From Sphaeroforma sirkka (taxonomy: Eukaryota > Opisthokonta > Ichthyosporea > Ichthyophonida): a DNA stretch of 32,721 nucleotides. The position numbers and the translations under genes were made by a program. A model generated the notes under the pieces. The model saw only the letters and a list, made by a program, of their open reading frames with translations. It was not told the origin of the DNA and ran no database searches. Positions 1 through 9,294 of this stretch are shown piece after piece. The DNA lies in NCBI GenBank assembly GCA_001586965.3, contig LUCW03000143.1, positions 107,501 to 140,221 of the forward strand, read 5' to 3'. How positions within the stretch are numbered: position 1 is the first letter of the stretch; each line of letters opens with the position of its first letter.

Positions 1-1597
1 GCATAAGGTAGCTTGCCAAGTGTGGAACTGCATCTGACAGGAAGTTGACGAATCCGCACATGCTATTTATATCTCTCCGGGTTGTTGGAGTTCCCCAATC
101 TAAGAGATGTTCTACCTTTCTGGGGTCGATTTTAATACCTTCCCCTGAGATTCTATACCCTAAGAGTTGAATCTCACTCATAGCAAAATGAAATTTCTTC
201 TCATTAGTTTTGAAGTTCTCTTCATTTAATTTTTGTAGTACTCGTCTGACTAATGCTTCGTGTTCGGCTTTAGTCTTTGAGAAGACGACTATGTCATCTA
301 TGTAGACTTGCACGTTAGGCATGTCTGCAAACATTTCCTCCATTACTTGTTGGAAGAATGCTGGTAGGGAGTGTAACCCAAAAGGTGCGCCCTTATAGCG
401 ATATTGTTTACCCTTCCATGTATAACTTAAGTTATTACGGTGGGGTTCATATACCTTCATTTGGTGGTATCCTTGTGTTAGATCTATAGTTGTAAATACT
501 GTAGCACCTTCCATTCTTCTTAACAACTCGTTTATACGAGGTAAGTGAAAGCTATGAGTTGGCAACATTTTATTTATTGGACTCATATCTAAACATACTC
601 TGACCTTCTTAAATGAACCGTCAGAGTTATGTTGATCAACGGCAAGTAATGCCAAGTTTATTGGAGCTTGTTGATAGCTTATTTCTATCACTCCATCTGT
701 TAACCATTTCTCGACTTGTTCTTTTACTACGGCTTCGTGTCTCCAAGATACATAGTTTCTTGATGGACACTTCAGCCGAGTAAAGTCTACCTTGGTAAAA
801 TCTAAACTAACATATCCGTCGTTAAAACGGAACTTAGCCCAGTCAGTGATCTTGATCTTCTTATTTACTAAGATCAGATCAATGATCTTTTCCGCAAAGC
901 CAGGTATATATTCCTTGACTGTGTCGGATGGTGGTATATATGGTTTCAGACAATTATCGTCTGATTGATTCGTTAATGGATCTACATTGTTCGGTAAACC
1001 AGTTGCGGTTATACCTAATGTAAGTAAATCACTCATTCTGACGATAATGTCGTACTTCTGTGACATCTTTACTATCACAGCTTGGGTTGTAATGTGGCGA
1101 TGGTCGGCTAATGAGATTTTAACATCGGTAGCCATCGTATCGCACTTGGAAGTCTTCTCATCAGCTGGTATAATGTGAGTGGTTTGTGTTCTACGTTCGA
1201 TATCTTTCATGAATGCAAAGCGATTGGATATACATGAAATTTCTGAACCAGGATCAATCAACGCAAGGACTTAATCTCCGTTGCAATATACAGGGATTAT
1301 TACACGCTCGTCTAAAGAGTCGTTGTATTGCCCTTTTCACTCCAGTTTGATATCTGGTTTCCGGTCAAATGTCTTGGCGTGATAACCGTTAGTTTTCTTA
1401 CACTTGTCACACTTATTAATAAAGTGTTTGCAAGTAGCTGAGTGCCGCCCGTTCCAATAACCGTTCGGGGCAAGCTGATACATATCGTATCCACACTTCC
1501 CGTCGGCACACTTCTTAACTTGCTTGTATAGTGATTCCTTCTCAGTATGTACCTTTTTATTAGGCCGTGAGTGCGGCGCTGATTCGAGGTTACTCGA
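1..1597 (-). pseudogene. Ty3/gypsy pol fragment: protease and reverse transcriptase, decayed, cut by the window edge
   Basis: The minus-strand frame running leftward from 1597 begins with a Cys/His-rich stretch (1400-1515, residues such as CADGKCGYD and CKHFINKCDKC) that resembles a nucleocapsid or zinc-binding segment. An aspartic-protease-like motif LIDPGSEISC follows near 1240-1265, and then a clear reverse transcriptase: TTIDLTQGYHQ near 475-510, GAPFGLHSLPAFFQQ near 350-390, and the catalytic VYIDDIVVF at 281-307. LLGYRISGEGIKIDP follows near 140-175. This order and these motifs are those of Ty3/gypsy pol. RNase H and integrase would lie beyond position 1. Two in-frame stops (TGA at 1337-1339, TAA at 1271-1273) and DPG in place of the usual DSG/DTG protease triad indicate a dead copy, although the RT motifs are well preserved. 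Pol is one frame away from gag, with only 8 nt of overlap. Confidence 0.9.
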
Positions 1598-3084
1598 TCA
1601 GAGGATAATCGGAAACAGTTTCATAGAACTGATCCCAGCGCAGTCGAGTCAGGTGGAACTTCTTCTCCTGTCCTTTATCTCTCGCTTCGTTTGCATACTT
1701 GCGACGTAGCTCGAGGTAAAGGCGCTCTCGATCATTACTGCCTATGTTCATACAGGATACATGCATTGCCAACAACTCATACCAGCGTGGCTTGTCATCC
1801 CTCTTAATATCAGGTCTGATATGGTCCGCATCGAGTTTCAAAATATAGCTCAAGATGCTAGTATTCGCTGTTGGTGGTGCCAGAATTGAACATAGTCCTG
1901 GACTGCGCATATCCTTGCTTAATAAGGATGTCACTAGCCAACATACTTCTGGCCAGTTACGACACTCATCGATCTCTTTGAGATGCTTCTGAAGGATCCG
2001 ATAATTGCTTCCTTCTGGATTAAATGTCTGCATAAACGCAGATATCCATTGCGGTGGGGCAATGTCATTTGTCTCCAGCATCACTGTAAACGCGTGTAAC
2101 GAGCGAGTCAGAGTCGAGGTCATGTTATTGATGAATTCGGGCTTCTGGGTACTTGAGTCCCAGTTCGACTTAAGTCGACTGATCGTGCCCTTATACTTCT
2201 GGCGATCGCGTTGGTCCTGCCCTTGTTGTGCTTGCAGCAACTGGTCGATTCGCTTCTGCTTGATGTTGATTATTTTTGCATAATAATCAATTTCTGGGCG
2301 ATCTTGCAGGTCATGCGCGAGCTCCATCTTAACTGTGAGTTTGTTCACTTCTGCATTCAGTATATCTACCTCTGTGGACTGAAAGTCTTCGGCGGGTCGG
2401 TGTAATGCATTGCGGTCCTTCCGTGTGTACTCCACGTCACTCGCATGTATGCGGGAAGCTTTAGTTCCCTTTCGGTGGATATTAAAGTCCATGGTCGACG
2501 CTTCACGACGCTCGTTACTGAGACGTGGTGTTGGAACGAAGATCTTAGGATCATCCGTTAAGATAATCTCGCACGTCGGCTTTGGCTGGATGCGATGTGC
2601 CTTCCCCCAATTAGATAAGGGGGGAGGCGTATTCTTCCCAGCGGTTGGGTCTTTAATACCCTCCAAAATGGGAGACTCATGCCCCGGTGATGGTATTGGA
2701 GTAAATAGTGTCTGGTCCCGTGGAAGTAGATTTTCCCAGGGAACATTCTTCGGGCTTATTTCGGCCGGCTTAGTACTTAGGTCGTGGTACTCCTTATCGG
2801 TTGTCTCTAATCGATGTTTTGATCACTCTTTTAAAGCTGCAGTGGTGTTGTTAGAGACATATTCACGCGGGCGTTTAGCTTTCTCGCCAGTTCCGTACAT
2901 TCGATCTACGTGTGCGATAGATAACTTTTCTAGTGTGAGTTGTTTCTCTAGGGCAGCTAACTGATTCTTAAGTTCAGCATTTTTTTCGAGCAACTTACTG
3001 ATGTGAGTAGGTGCGCTAGCCCGTGGTTCGTCTTCCGTCGGCCCCTTATCGGGTTGGATTTCATCGTCGCCGGGGTCGTCGTAA
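1590..3084 (-). pseudogene. gag-like region of the Ty3/gypsy element
   Basis: A long minus-strand frame starts right after the 5' LTR and ends at TAA 1590-1592. The upstream part contains a coiled-coil-like heptad stretch (SKLLEKNAELKNQLAALEKQ, about 2941-3000). Below an in-frame TGA at 2823-2825 the frame stays open for more than 400 codons, with an acidic/basic linker and then an alpha-helical gag-like body rich in Trp, Arg and Leu (about 1600-2150). The position between LTR and pol is the main reason for calling it gag; no sequence motif is diagnostic. No good ATG is seen at the 5' end, so the true start is unclear. Because of the TGA at 2823 it is treated as a broken gene. Frames open here on the plus strand are antisense shadows. 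Confidence 0.75.
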
Positions 3085-3675
3085 TGTAGAAATACGGCCT
3101 CCGGTCAGTCTAAAATATCAAGATCAATTGAGATAATACATTGGTTTTTATTTGTATTTTAAATAATTTAGTACAAGCTCTTTTTCCAATATATACAAAG
3201 TGTTCTAAATTCACTTTGATGGCTCCAATAGCCTGAGTATTTGGTATGACTCATCTACTTGGACCTATTTGAGACATTAGTAGATGTAGGATATAAACAA
3301 AATTTTATAATCTCCGAACTACTACTTATAGATTTTGGTCCTCCCGCCAATCTCCAAAATCCAATAGGCCTTTTCTTTTTATAACTTTTCTTCAGATGGA
3401 ATTTCATTTATATCAGCTAATGTATTAACGTGACTTACGTTATTATGTCTATTTACAAATTAGGCAAGTGGTCATGAACATTTAGTACTTCTAGTGAAAA
3501 TTATTCAATAAAGAACAGCTAGAGGTACGCCCTGTGTGATCGAGGATATTTAGGCTCTTAACAAGAGGCAGTCCCGATCATTCTTACACAAGCTACCACT
3601 GCTAAATCCTAACTGACTAAATTGTATTTTAGTTTAATATAGTTTGAAACCTAGTAATTTCCATCGAAGTTTACA
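3085..3675 (-). repeat. 5' LTR of the Ty3/gypsy element (LTR copy A)
   Basis: Read on the minus strand, this 591-bp block begins TGTAAACTTC and ends TTTCTACA, giving TG...CA ends with a 4-bp inverted TGTA/TACA. It matches, in opposite orientation, the solo LTR at 8495-9075 along nearly its whole length and the fragment at 5619-5818. Near its 3' end it carries about 15 bp (around 3091-3106) absent from the solo LTR. The gag frame follows directly. No TGG-starting primer-binding site adjoins the LTR, so the priming tRNA is not identifiable. Confidence 0.85.
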
Positions 3676-3680
3676 GTAAT
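3676..3680. other. Probable target-site duplication of the Ty3/gypsy element (GTAAT)
   Basis: The LTR ends at 3675. The next five bases, GTAAT, are in phase with the adjoining 57-bp repeat, whose units contain GTAATTGAC at this point. The element therefore seems to have inserted inside the repeat array. The partner GTAAT would lie left of the window. Confidence 0.5.
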
Positions 3681-3681
3681 C

Positions 3682-3898
3682 GACTTCCGTAATTGGCTCT
3701 TTACCCTTTGAATTAATCTCCTCGAGGTCGTCGTAATTGACTTCCGTAATTGGTTCTTTATCCTTTGGATTAATCTCCTCGAGGTCGTCATAATTGACTT
3801 GTGTAATTGGTTCTTTACCCTTTGGGTTAATCTCCTCGAGGTCGTTATAATTGACTTCCGTAATTGGTTCTTTACCCTTTGGATTAATCTCCTCGAGG
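3682..3898 (-). repeat. 57-bp tandem repeat, about 3.8 units, coding-like (19-residue period)
   Basis: Units begin at 3682, 3739, 3796 and 3853, each GACTTCCGTAATTGG followed by a TTTACCCTTTGGATTAATCTC block, spaced exactly 57 bp with few substitutions. Fifty-seven is 19 codons, so every frame is preserved. On the minus strand one frame reads an acidic 19-residue repeat (NYDDLEEINPKGKEPITEV type) and another a basic one (SRRLIQRVKNQLRKSI type). The array is interrupted on its left by the LTR element. Confidence 0.9.
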
Positions 3899-4166
3899 AT
3901 AGTAGATGGAGTGGTCTAAACTCACTTCTATTTTCGCTTCGCGGTTTCGCGAGCTTTGAACTTGAGGAGAGAGTGGGTCCTTTAGCCCTCTCCTCGGCTG
4001 ACTTCTCTCATAATGGAGTAGTCTCACCGGTATCCAGTGCATTGTCGTCTTTAGCGACAATGGCTTCTGCTACGGTTTGGTTGACTGCGTCTACGGCAGG
4101 TTCTCTGTCCATCTTCTTTTTATCCGCTTTACGCTTCTTAGATAGCGTAGAGTTCTTCTTAGTCAT
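3682..4166 (-). pseudogene. Remnant of a lysine-rich protein with 19-residue repeats
   Basis: An ATG at 4164-4166 (minus) opens a frame starting MTKKNSTLSKKRKADKKKM, a highly basic, nuclear-localisation-like N terminus. It continues as an acidic low-complexity segment for 52 codons and meets TGA at 4008-4010. Past the stop the same frame continues into the 57-bp repeat array. The stop, the switch of best-looking frame within the array, and the LTR insertion at 3675 indicate a broken gene. I do not recognise the family. The plus-strand frame over the same bases (3799-4218) looks like antisense. Confidence 0.4.
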
Positions 4167-4219
4167 ACTTATTCAGTATGACTTCTGCTATTCACTTAAC
4201 GAACAGTTATTGTCTTAAG

Positions 4220-4390
4220 AAAATTTTGCGTGGTAGTTAACTACCACGACGCTTAAGTAGCTCAAGTAGTTTATACTTTGCTAACTTTGAAATGTGTAAA
4301 TATCGGTCTCTTAAGGCGGTATAAACGTCTTAGAGCTACTAAACGTAATAAAATCTTAAAGTCTTTTAATAAGTCATTTAAGTAAACGAA
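4220..4390. other. AT-rich spacer, nothing recognised
   Basis: There is no reading frame or repeat of note here. A short palindromic stretch lies at about 4228-4250 (TGGTAGTTAACTACCACGA), with no other sign of function. Confidence 0.4.
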
Positions 4391-4392
4391 TT

Positions 4393-5498
4393 TTAGTCTG
4401 GTAATAAAGCTAGGTATGCCTCATAGAAATCAGCAATACTCTGGGGGATTGTAAGGCTGAGACATTGCCTATATATCATCCTCCCAGTACTGATTTCGCC
4501 GAAGGGATTTTATTTATTTTTTCGTCATCGTTATCGTCGAAACTAGTATTACTTGTTTCGTTGTACGAAATACTAAAACTAGTAAAATCCTATCTTAAGT
4601 AAAAAAGTAAAAAAGAAAAGAAATACTCTTGATGTCCTTAGTTATTGTCTTAACCAATAACTGGCCACTTATCAAGAATTACCGACTTGCCATCATCAGA
4701 CTGGCATATCTGGTTGGCTGAGCGGAGGTCAAACTAGTAAGAGTACGTTTATCAACATAAGAGTCTAATGTGGAGGCCCGGCTATGTAGGGCCGACCGGA
4801 ATATGCCTTATTAGGAAACTGATACAAGCAAAGTGGTTGGACGTTAAAGTCTTGTCTCTGGGGCATACAGGACAGAGACATCCACCAGTGCGATAGTCAA
4901 GCAATTTGAACAGGAACGTGTTGGTTGCTATCTTGGCACAAAGGCAGATTAGGGTGTGCTCACGGCAATTGGTCAAGCTATCATGGAAGGGCTTGTTCCG
5001 GTCCGTGATGGGAACTTCTCCCTTGAAATTTGATAATAGTATTGGCGGCGAGCCGTACCTACTATCCCTTTAGTTGTGAGATGTTGTGTGGTATTATATC
5101 CGAATTGCGAATCGCGGACCCAACGGAGTTCTTTATGTAAAGGTGTGCACCCGCCTCTTAATTCTATATAAGCGTAGATACTAAACTGGGATTTGTCATA
5201 GAGGTCTTAAAACGTTAACAAGTGGGTCTCGTATTTGGGGCGAGGGTTTGTACTGTTGATCGATTCAAGATGTAGTCTTAGGCAGCCGTCAAGGTACTCC
5301 CGCAGATAGGCGTGCTAGAAGTAAACCGCAGAAACGAAGAAGCCGTAAGCGCTGGTATGGGAGTAGGGTACCTGTTATGATGGCTGCTGCTTGAATTAGT
5401 GCTGAGTTGTACCGCTCGTACAGCGACTTCAACGCGGCAATGAGCCCATGCAATGATTTCAGACCATAGGTGGCCGTTGAAAGAATAAATGTGTTGAA
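4393..5498 (-). pseudogene. Broken minus-strand coding remnants, possibly the C-terminal part of a non-LTR retroelement protein
   Basis: Several short minus-strand frames look like protein but are separated by stops and frame changes. Block 5498-5289 contains GLKSLHGLIAALKSLYERYN and a leucine/arginine-rich helix. Block 5069-4782 contains CLCPVCPRDKTLTSNHFAC, a CX2C...HX2C zinc-finger-like pattern. The area around 4640-4735 reads LRSANQICQSDDGKSVILDK. Block 4512-4393 reads IYRQCLSLTIPQSIADFYEA and ends in TAA. A helical region followed by a CCHC-like finger resembles the C terminus of some LINE reverse transcriptases (thumb plus zf-RVT), but no RT catalytic motif is present to prove it. A multi-exon gene with introns at the frame changes is the alternative. 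Confidence 0.3.
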
Positions 5499-5618
5499 TT
5501 AAAACCCAACCCAGCATGTATTACCTAACTTAATTTGTTTTCCATATAACTATACATAAGCATACTGTTATACAATTAACAGCAGGGTTCCACAATAGGT
5601 TTTCGATCGGGATGTAGC

Positions 5619-5818
5619 TGTAAACTTCGATGGAAATTACTAGGTTTCAAACTATATTAAACTAAAATACAATTTAGTCAGTTAGGATTTAGCAGTGGTA
5701 GCTTGTGTAAGAATGATCGGGACTGCCTCTTGGTAAGAGCCATAATATCCTCGATCACACTGGACGTACCACTAGCTGTTCTTTATTAAATAGTTTTCCC
5801 TAGAAGTACTAAGTGTTT
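5619..5818 (+). repeat. Truncated LTR fragment (LTR copy B)
   Basis: The block starts TGTAAACTTCGATGG and follows LTR copies A and C through the shared AGCAGTGGTAGCTTGTGTAA and GATCGGGACTGCCTC segments. It diverges after CTAGAAGTACTAAGTG (about 5818). Only the first 200 or so of about 580 bp remain. It lies in the same orientation as copy C and opposite to copy A. Directly after the break the GC-cluster DNA begins. Confidence 0.85.
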
Positions 5819-5839
5819 ATCTGCTTGAAGAAGAAATAA

Positions 5840-8490
5840 TAGTACCCCGTAGGGGGAGCGGGAGGGTGTCCCCCCTCCACCATCCGAAAGGAGGGATGTA
5901 CCTTGAGCCTTCCTGAAGACGGGAGCCCTCTACCATATCCGTCAATTAAACTTATCTTAGACCGGGAGAGAGATTTGAGTGCAGGGTGTAGTTCAAGAGG
6001 TAGAATGCTGCTCCTGGGAAGTAAAAGTTATTTGTTCAAGTCCAACATCATTTCATGTTACTGCAACTTGTTATACATATACCATAGGCGCTCTCAGGTC
6101 AACAGCTGACATCAATCATCCAACAGATCCAGACATACGCTCAATAATCCACACCGAGTCACCATAAACACATGAGATCTGACTTGGCCCTCCCTCGGGG
6201 TGTACTATTTAAATTTATCATACAGGTGGCACCTTTAGATACACCGGATGTATTAGATAATGAAAATTAAGTCAACTTATTTGTAAAGGAAATTTTAGAA
6301 GATATTAATCCAGCATTCAAGATTTAATCTACCACACAGTTAAAGGTAGTAATAGTTGAGGGAAGAATCCTAAAAAGTGTATTGGTCAGTGTTACCACTT
6401 CCATAATTTCTAAAACTAATGGTAAGTTACGATCTCTAGAAATATCAACAAGGTATGCCTTTTAGAAAAAGATGAAAAAAATGTCAGGTATGATAACCCC
6501 CTAGGGGGGATCATGGGGGAGTCTCCCCTGGCGGGGACACCCTGCCCCTCCTAAGGCACCCCTCTTCCGGTATCCCTACGGGAATATGATTGCCCCGAAG
6601 GGGTATGATGGTGGAGGGTCGGGACCTCCGATTCCCCGGGTACCCGGGGATATAAACAAAGATCTCCAGGCAAGGTGGCAAGCTAACCTAATCGTATTGA
6701 CATCATTCCCATAGAAATAGAATATAGTATTACTATTTGAGAAGGGTTTAGGAGTGCTGATGAGTATCTGCAAATCTGTGTCCCGGGCTTTATACAACAA
6801 AAATTTAATATATCGTATATAACACTCCACAAATAAACTAGAATGCCTGTTCCCTTGAAGCACAGGGGATAGACCCCCCCCCCCCCCGTAGCTTAGCTTA
6901 TGGGGGACCCTCTTCTGTGTTCTAAAGACCGATTTATATACAGAACCACGAGACATATTTATGGGCTGCCTATACTTCTATGTAGGCAGATGTAGTTGTG
7001 CATAGGTATACTTCTATGGAATATATGGGTCATGGATATACACCTACTAGTACGGGCATGATTCTCCAAGAACAACCTATAAATCCATATCAATGAATGC
7101 TGATGTACCTGTCAATAGCAATATAAATAACTATGAATAACCCCGGGTACCTGGGGGATCCATCCCCCTACGGGGTAATGGATTAACCTGGAGGGGATCC
7201 TACCCACCTCCGGTACACCTTCGGGGTGATGGATAGTGCGATAACTTGTGATTCAGTGTACTCTACACTCTCCAATACACATATATAAAGTAGTGTACAA
7301 TGAACTAAGTCAAACCCATTCTGTTAAGAGTGTGCTTTCCTGACATCTGTAGGCACATCACCCCTCTAACCGTATTTGTTTTTTAGTTGACCCCTGGTAT
7401 TTTCACGGGAGAGGGGGGGGGGTAGGGGGCACCCAGGAATAATGGGGTGTAACTGTTCGCTTTACGATAGAGAAGCACCATGAATATATATATTGTGTAA
7501 GGCTTCACCTTCTAGAGAGTCATCAATTTATTATATTCCCGTAGGAGGTAAGATCCATCGGATCTACGATCATGCGACATTTTAGTTGAATATACGGATA
7601 ACTGGAATCGAACCTACGGCCACCATTTGGTCTACTCTTCGAACTCATGCCCTTCGATCACTTTTTGTACATTACACATTTAGCTAAAGTGGTGAGTGAA
7701 AGAGATTAGAACGTCTAGCTTCAGTCGCGATCGGTTGAGAGCGATCTAGGTCCCTCCTAAGGAAGGGAATGGTGGAGAGCGGGTGGTGGGGACACCCTCC
7801 TACATCTTCGATCGTGGAGGGTCCCTACCCGGAACGTTCCGTAGGGGCCCTTATGTCCTACACCTCCAGTATACTATCCTATCACATCCTACCGACTCTC
7901 CCGACACGTGGGTGTACGATGTCCTTATTATTTTATCTTGCATTTTGATCACGAGACCCTCCTTACGACGTAGGTTTTGTGATACTCGAACCCTGTAGAT
8001 AAGTTAATAGTTATCCTGGGGAAGTATCTCATGTAGTGGTACGTTTGAAAAGGTCTAAGTATGATAACCCCTTAGGGGGGATCATGGTAGAGGATCATTC
8101 AGGAATGGTGAATCTACCATACATACAAATCCAGGGTAGCCTTTAGTGATATAAAATTACGTATAAGGTTACCATAGTTCTGTTGGGCTATCTTTATAAA
8201 AGCTATATACTTCTACTGTCACTTCTGCTTAGCTGGAGGTATTCCAATGCTACTCATCGTAACTGAAACACATCATTCTACGACCAGCCGAGTATAATAT
8301 CCATCTATACCTTATTACCGCTAAAGAAAATGAAGTAAATCACATTAGTAGCTATGAAAACAACCCTCGGTCCTGTGGTCAGCTAGCATAAAATAAACTG
8401 AGAATAGATGTACCAGTCATCATATCCAATAGTAATCCCATTTTTCAGGGTCATTAGTATATTTATTCTAGGAGTAATTTGTTTTTTATT
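5840..8490. other. Organelle-like DNA with GC-rich palindromic clusters, probable nuclear mitochondrial insert
   Basis: The composition changes abruptly to AT-rich DNA dotted with short GC-rich palindromic clusters such as CCCCGTAGGGG, GGGTGTCCCCCCTCCACC, CCCCTAGGGGGGATCATGG and CCCGGGTACCCGGGG (around 5850, 6500, 6600, 7150, 7420, 7800 and 8070). Similar clusters recur at 9110-9270 and 13130-13720. Such clusters are a hallmark of some protist and fungal mitochondrial genomes. A tRNA-Pro-like relic sits at 5982-6053, and a tRNA T-arm-like stretch in antisense at about 7597-7620. I see no intact protein gene. The solo LTR inside and nuclear DNA on both sides argue for an organelle-to-nucleus transfer, but a nuclear repeat family with such clusters is not excluded. 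Confidence 0.45.
5982..6053 (+). pseudogene. tRNA-Pro(TGG)-like relic
   Basis: The 72 nt follow canonical tRNA spacing. T8-A9 is at 5989-5990. A D arm GTTC/GAAT encloses AAGAGGTA. The anticodon stem CTGCT/AGTAA has four of five pairs, and its loop CCTGGGA gives TGG at 34-36. A 5-nt variable region and a T loop TTCAAGT follow. The acceptor stem is poor (CAGGGTG against ATCATTT), two T-stem pairs are lost, and position 33 is C instead of U. This is best read as a decayed tRNA-Pro gene of organellar type. A functional tRNA would need extensive acceptor editing. Confidence 0.35.
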
Positions 8491-8494
8491 GTGG

Positions 8495-9075
8495 TGTAAA
8501 CTTCGATGGATATTTCTGTTTTAAAATATGTTGTATAAACTAAAATACACTTTAAGTCAGTTAGGATTTAGCAGTGGTAGCTTGTGTAAGAATGATCGGG
8601 ACTGCCTCTTGGTAAGAGCCTAAATATCCTCGATCACACAGGACGTACCACTAGCTACTCTTTATTAAATAATTTTCACTAGAAGTACTAAGTGTTCATG
8701 ACCACATGCCTAATTTGTAAATAGACATAAGAACGTAAGTCAAGTTAATACATTGGCTAATAAAAATAAAGTTCCATCTGAAGAAAAGTTATAAAAAGAA
8801 AAAGACCTATTGGATTTTGGAGATTGGCGGGAGGACCAAAACCTGTAAGTAGTAGTTCAGAGATTATAAAATTTAGCTTATAATATCCTACATCTACTAT
8901 CGTCTCAAATAGATCCAAGTAGATGAGTCATACCAAATACTCAGGCTATTGGAGCCATCAAAGTGAAGTTAGAACACTTTGTAAATATTGGAAAAAGAAT
9001 TTGTATTAAATAATTTTAAATACAATTGAAAAACCAATATGTTGTCTCATTTGATCTTGGTATTTTATTTCTACA
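8495..9075 (+). repeat. Solo LTR (copy C), 581 bp
   Basis: The block begins TGTAAACTTC and ends ATTTCTACA. It is the reverse-orientation match of LTR copy A over its whole length, with scattered substitutions and small indels. It has no internal element sequence on either side. The bases GTGG occur immediately before (8491-8494) and immediately after (9076-9079), a 4-bp target-site duplication. Organelle-like GC clusters lie on both sides, so the insertion post-dates the arrival of that DNA. Confidence 0.85.
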
Positions 9076-9294
9076 GTGGGATGAATCCGCAAGGAGGGTT
9101 GTAAGATAAGATGAGAACCATCCTTCCTGAAGGAGCCTCTACCATGGTGGAGGGACCCTCCCCGGAACTCGGGGAGGCGGCCCTTCGGGGTTCCGTAGGG
9201 ACCCTCCTAGTTTACATCCCTCTACGGGGTACCGGAGGTGTAGGAGGGTGTCCCCCCTCCACCATCCATCGGGATGTCCATTTCGATGCCTAAA
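9076..9294. other. Organelle-like GC-cluster DNA, continuation after the solo LTR
   Basis: GC-rich inverted clusters continue here (CCTCTACCATGGTGGAGGG, CCCTCCCCGGAACTCGGGGAGG, GGGTGTCCCCCCTCCACCATCC). This is the same DNA type as 5840-8490. It ends where the left arm of the large inverted repeat starts, at about 9294. Confidence 0.45.

Noticed and set aside
2410..2964. 184-codon plus-strand frame
   Set aside because: It lies antisense to the gag frame of the LTR element and has no independent support.
3060..3084. Primer-binding site after the 5' LTR
   Set aside because: The bases after TTTCTACA on the minus strand do not start with TGG and match no tRNA 3' end I can recognise.
3799..4218. 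139-codon open frame on the plus strand
   Set aside because: It is antisense to the 57-bp repeat, whose period keeps all frames open. The minus strand has the more protein-like translation and a start codon.
7597..7680. Full tRNA gene on the minus strand
   Set aside because: GGTTCGATTCC resembles a T arm, but no matching acceptor stem, D arm or anticodon loop with U33 could be placed at normal spacing.
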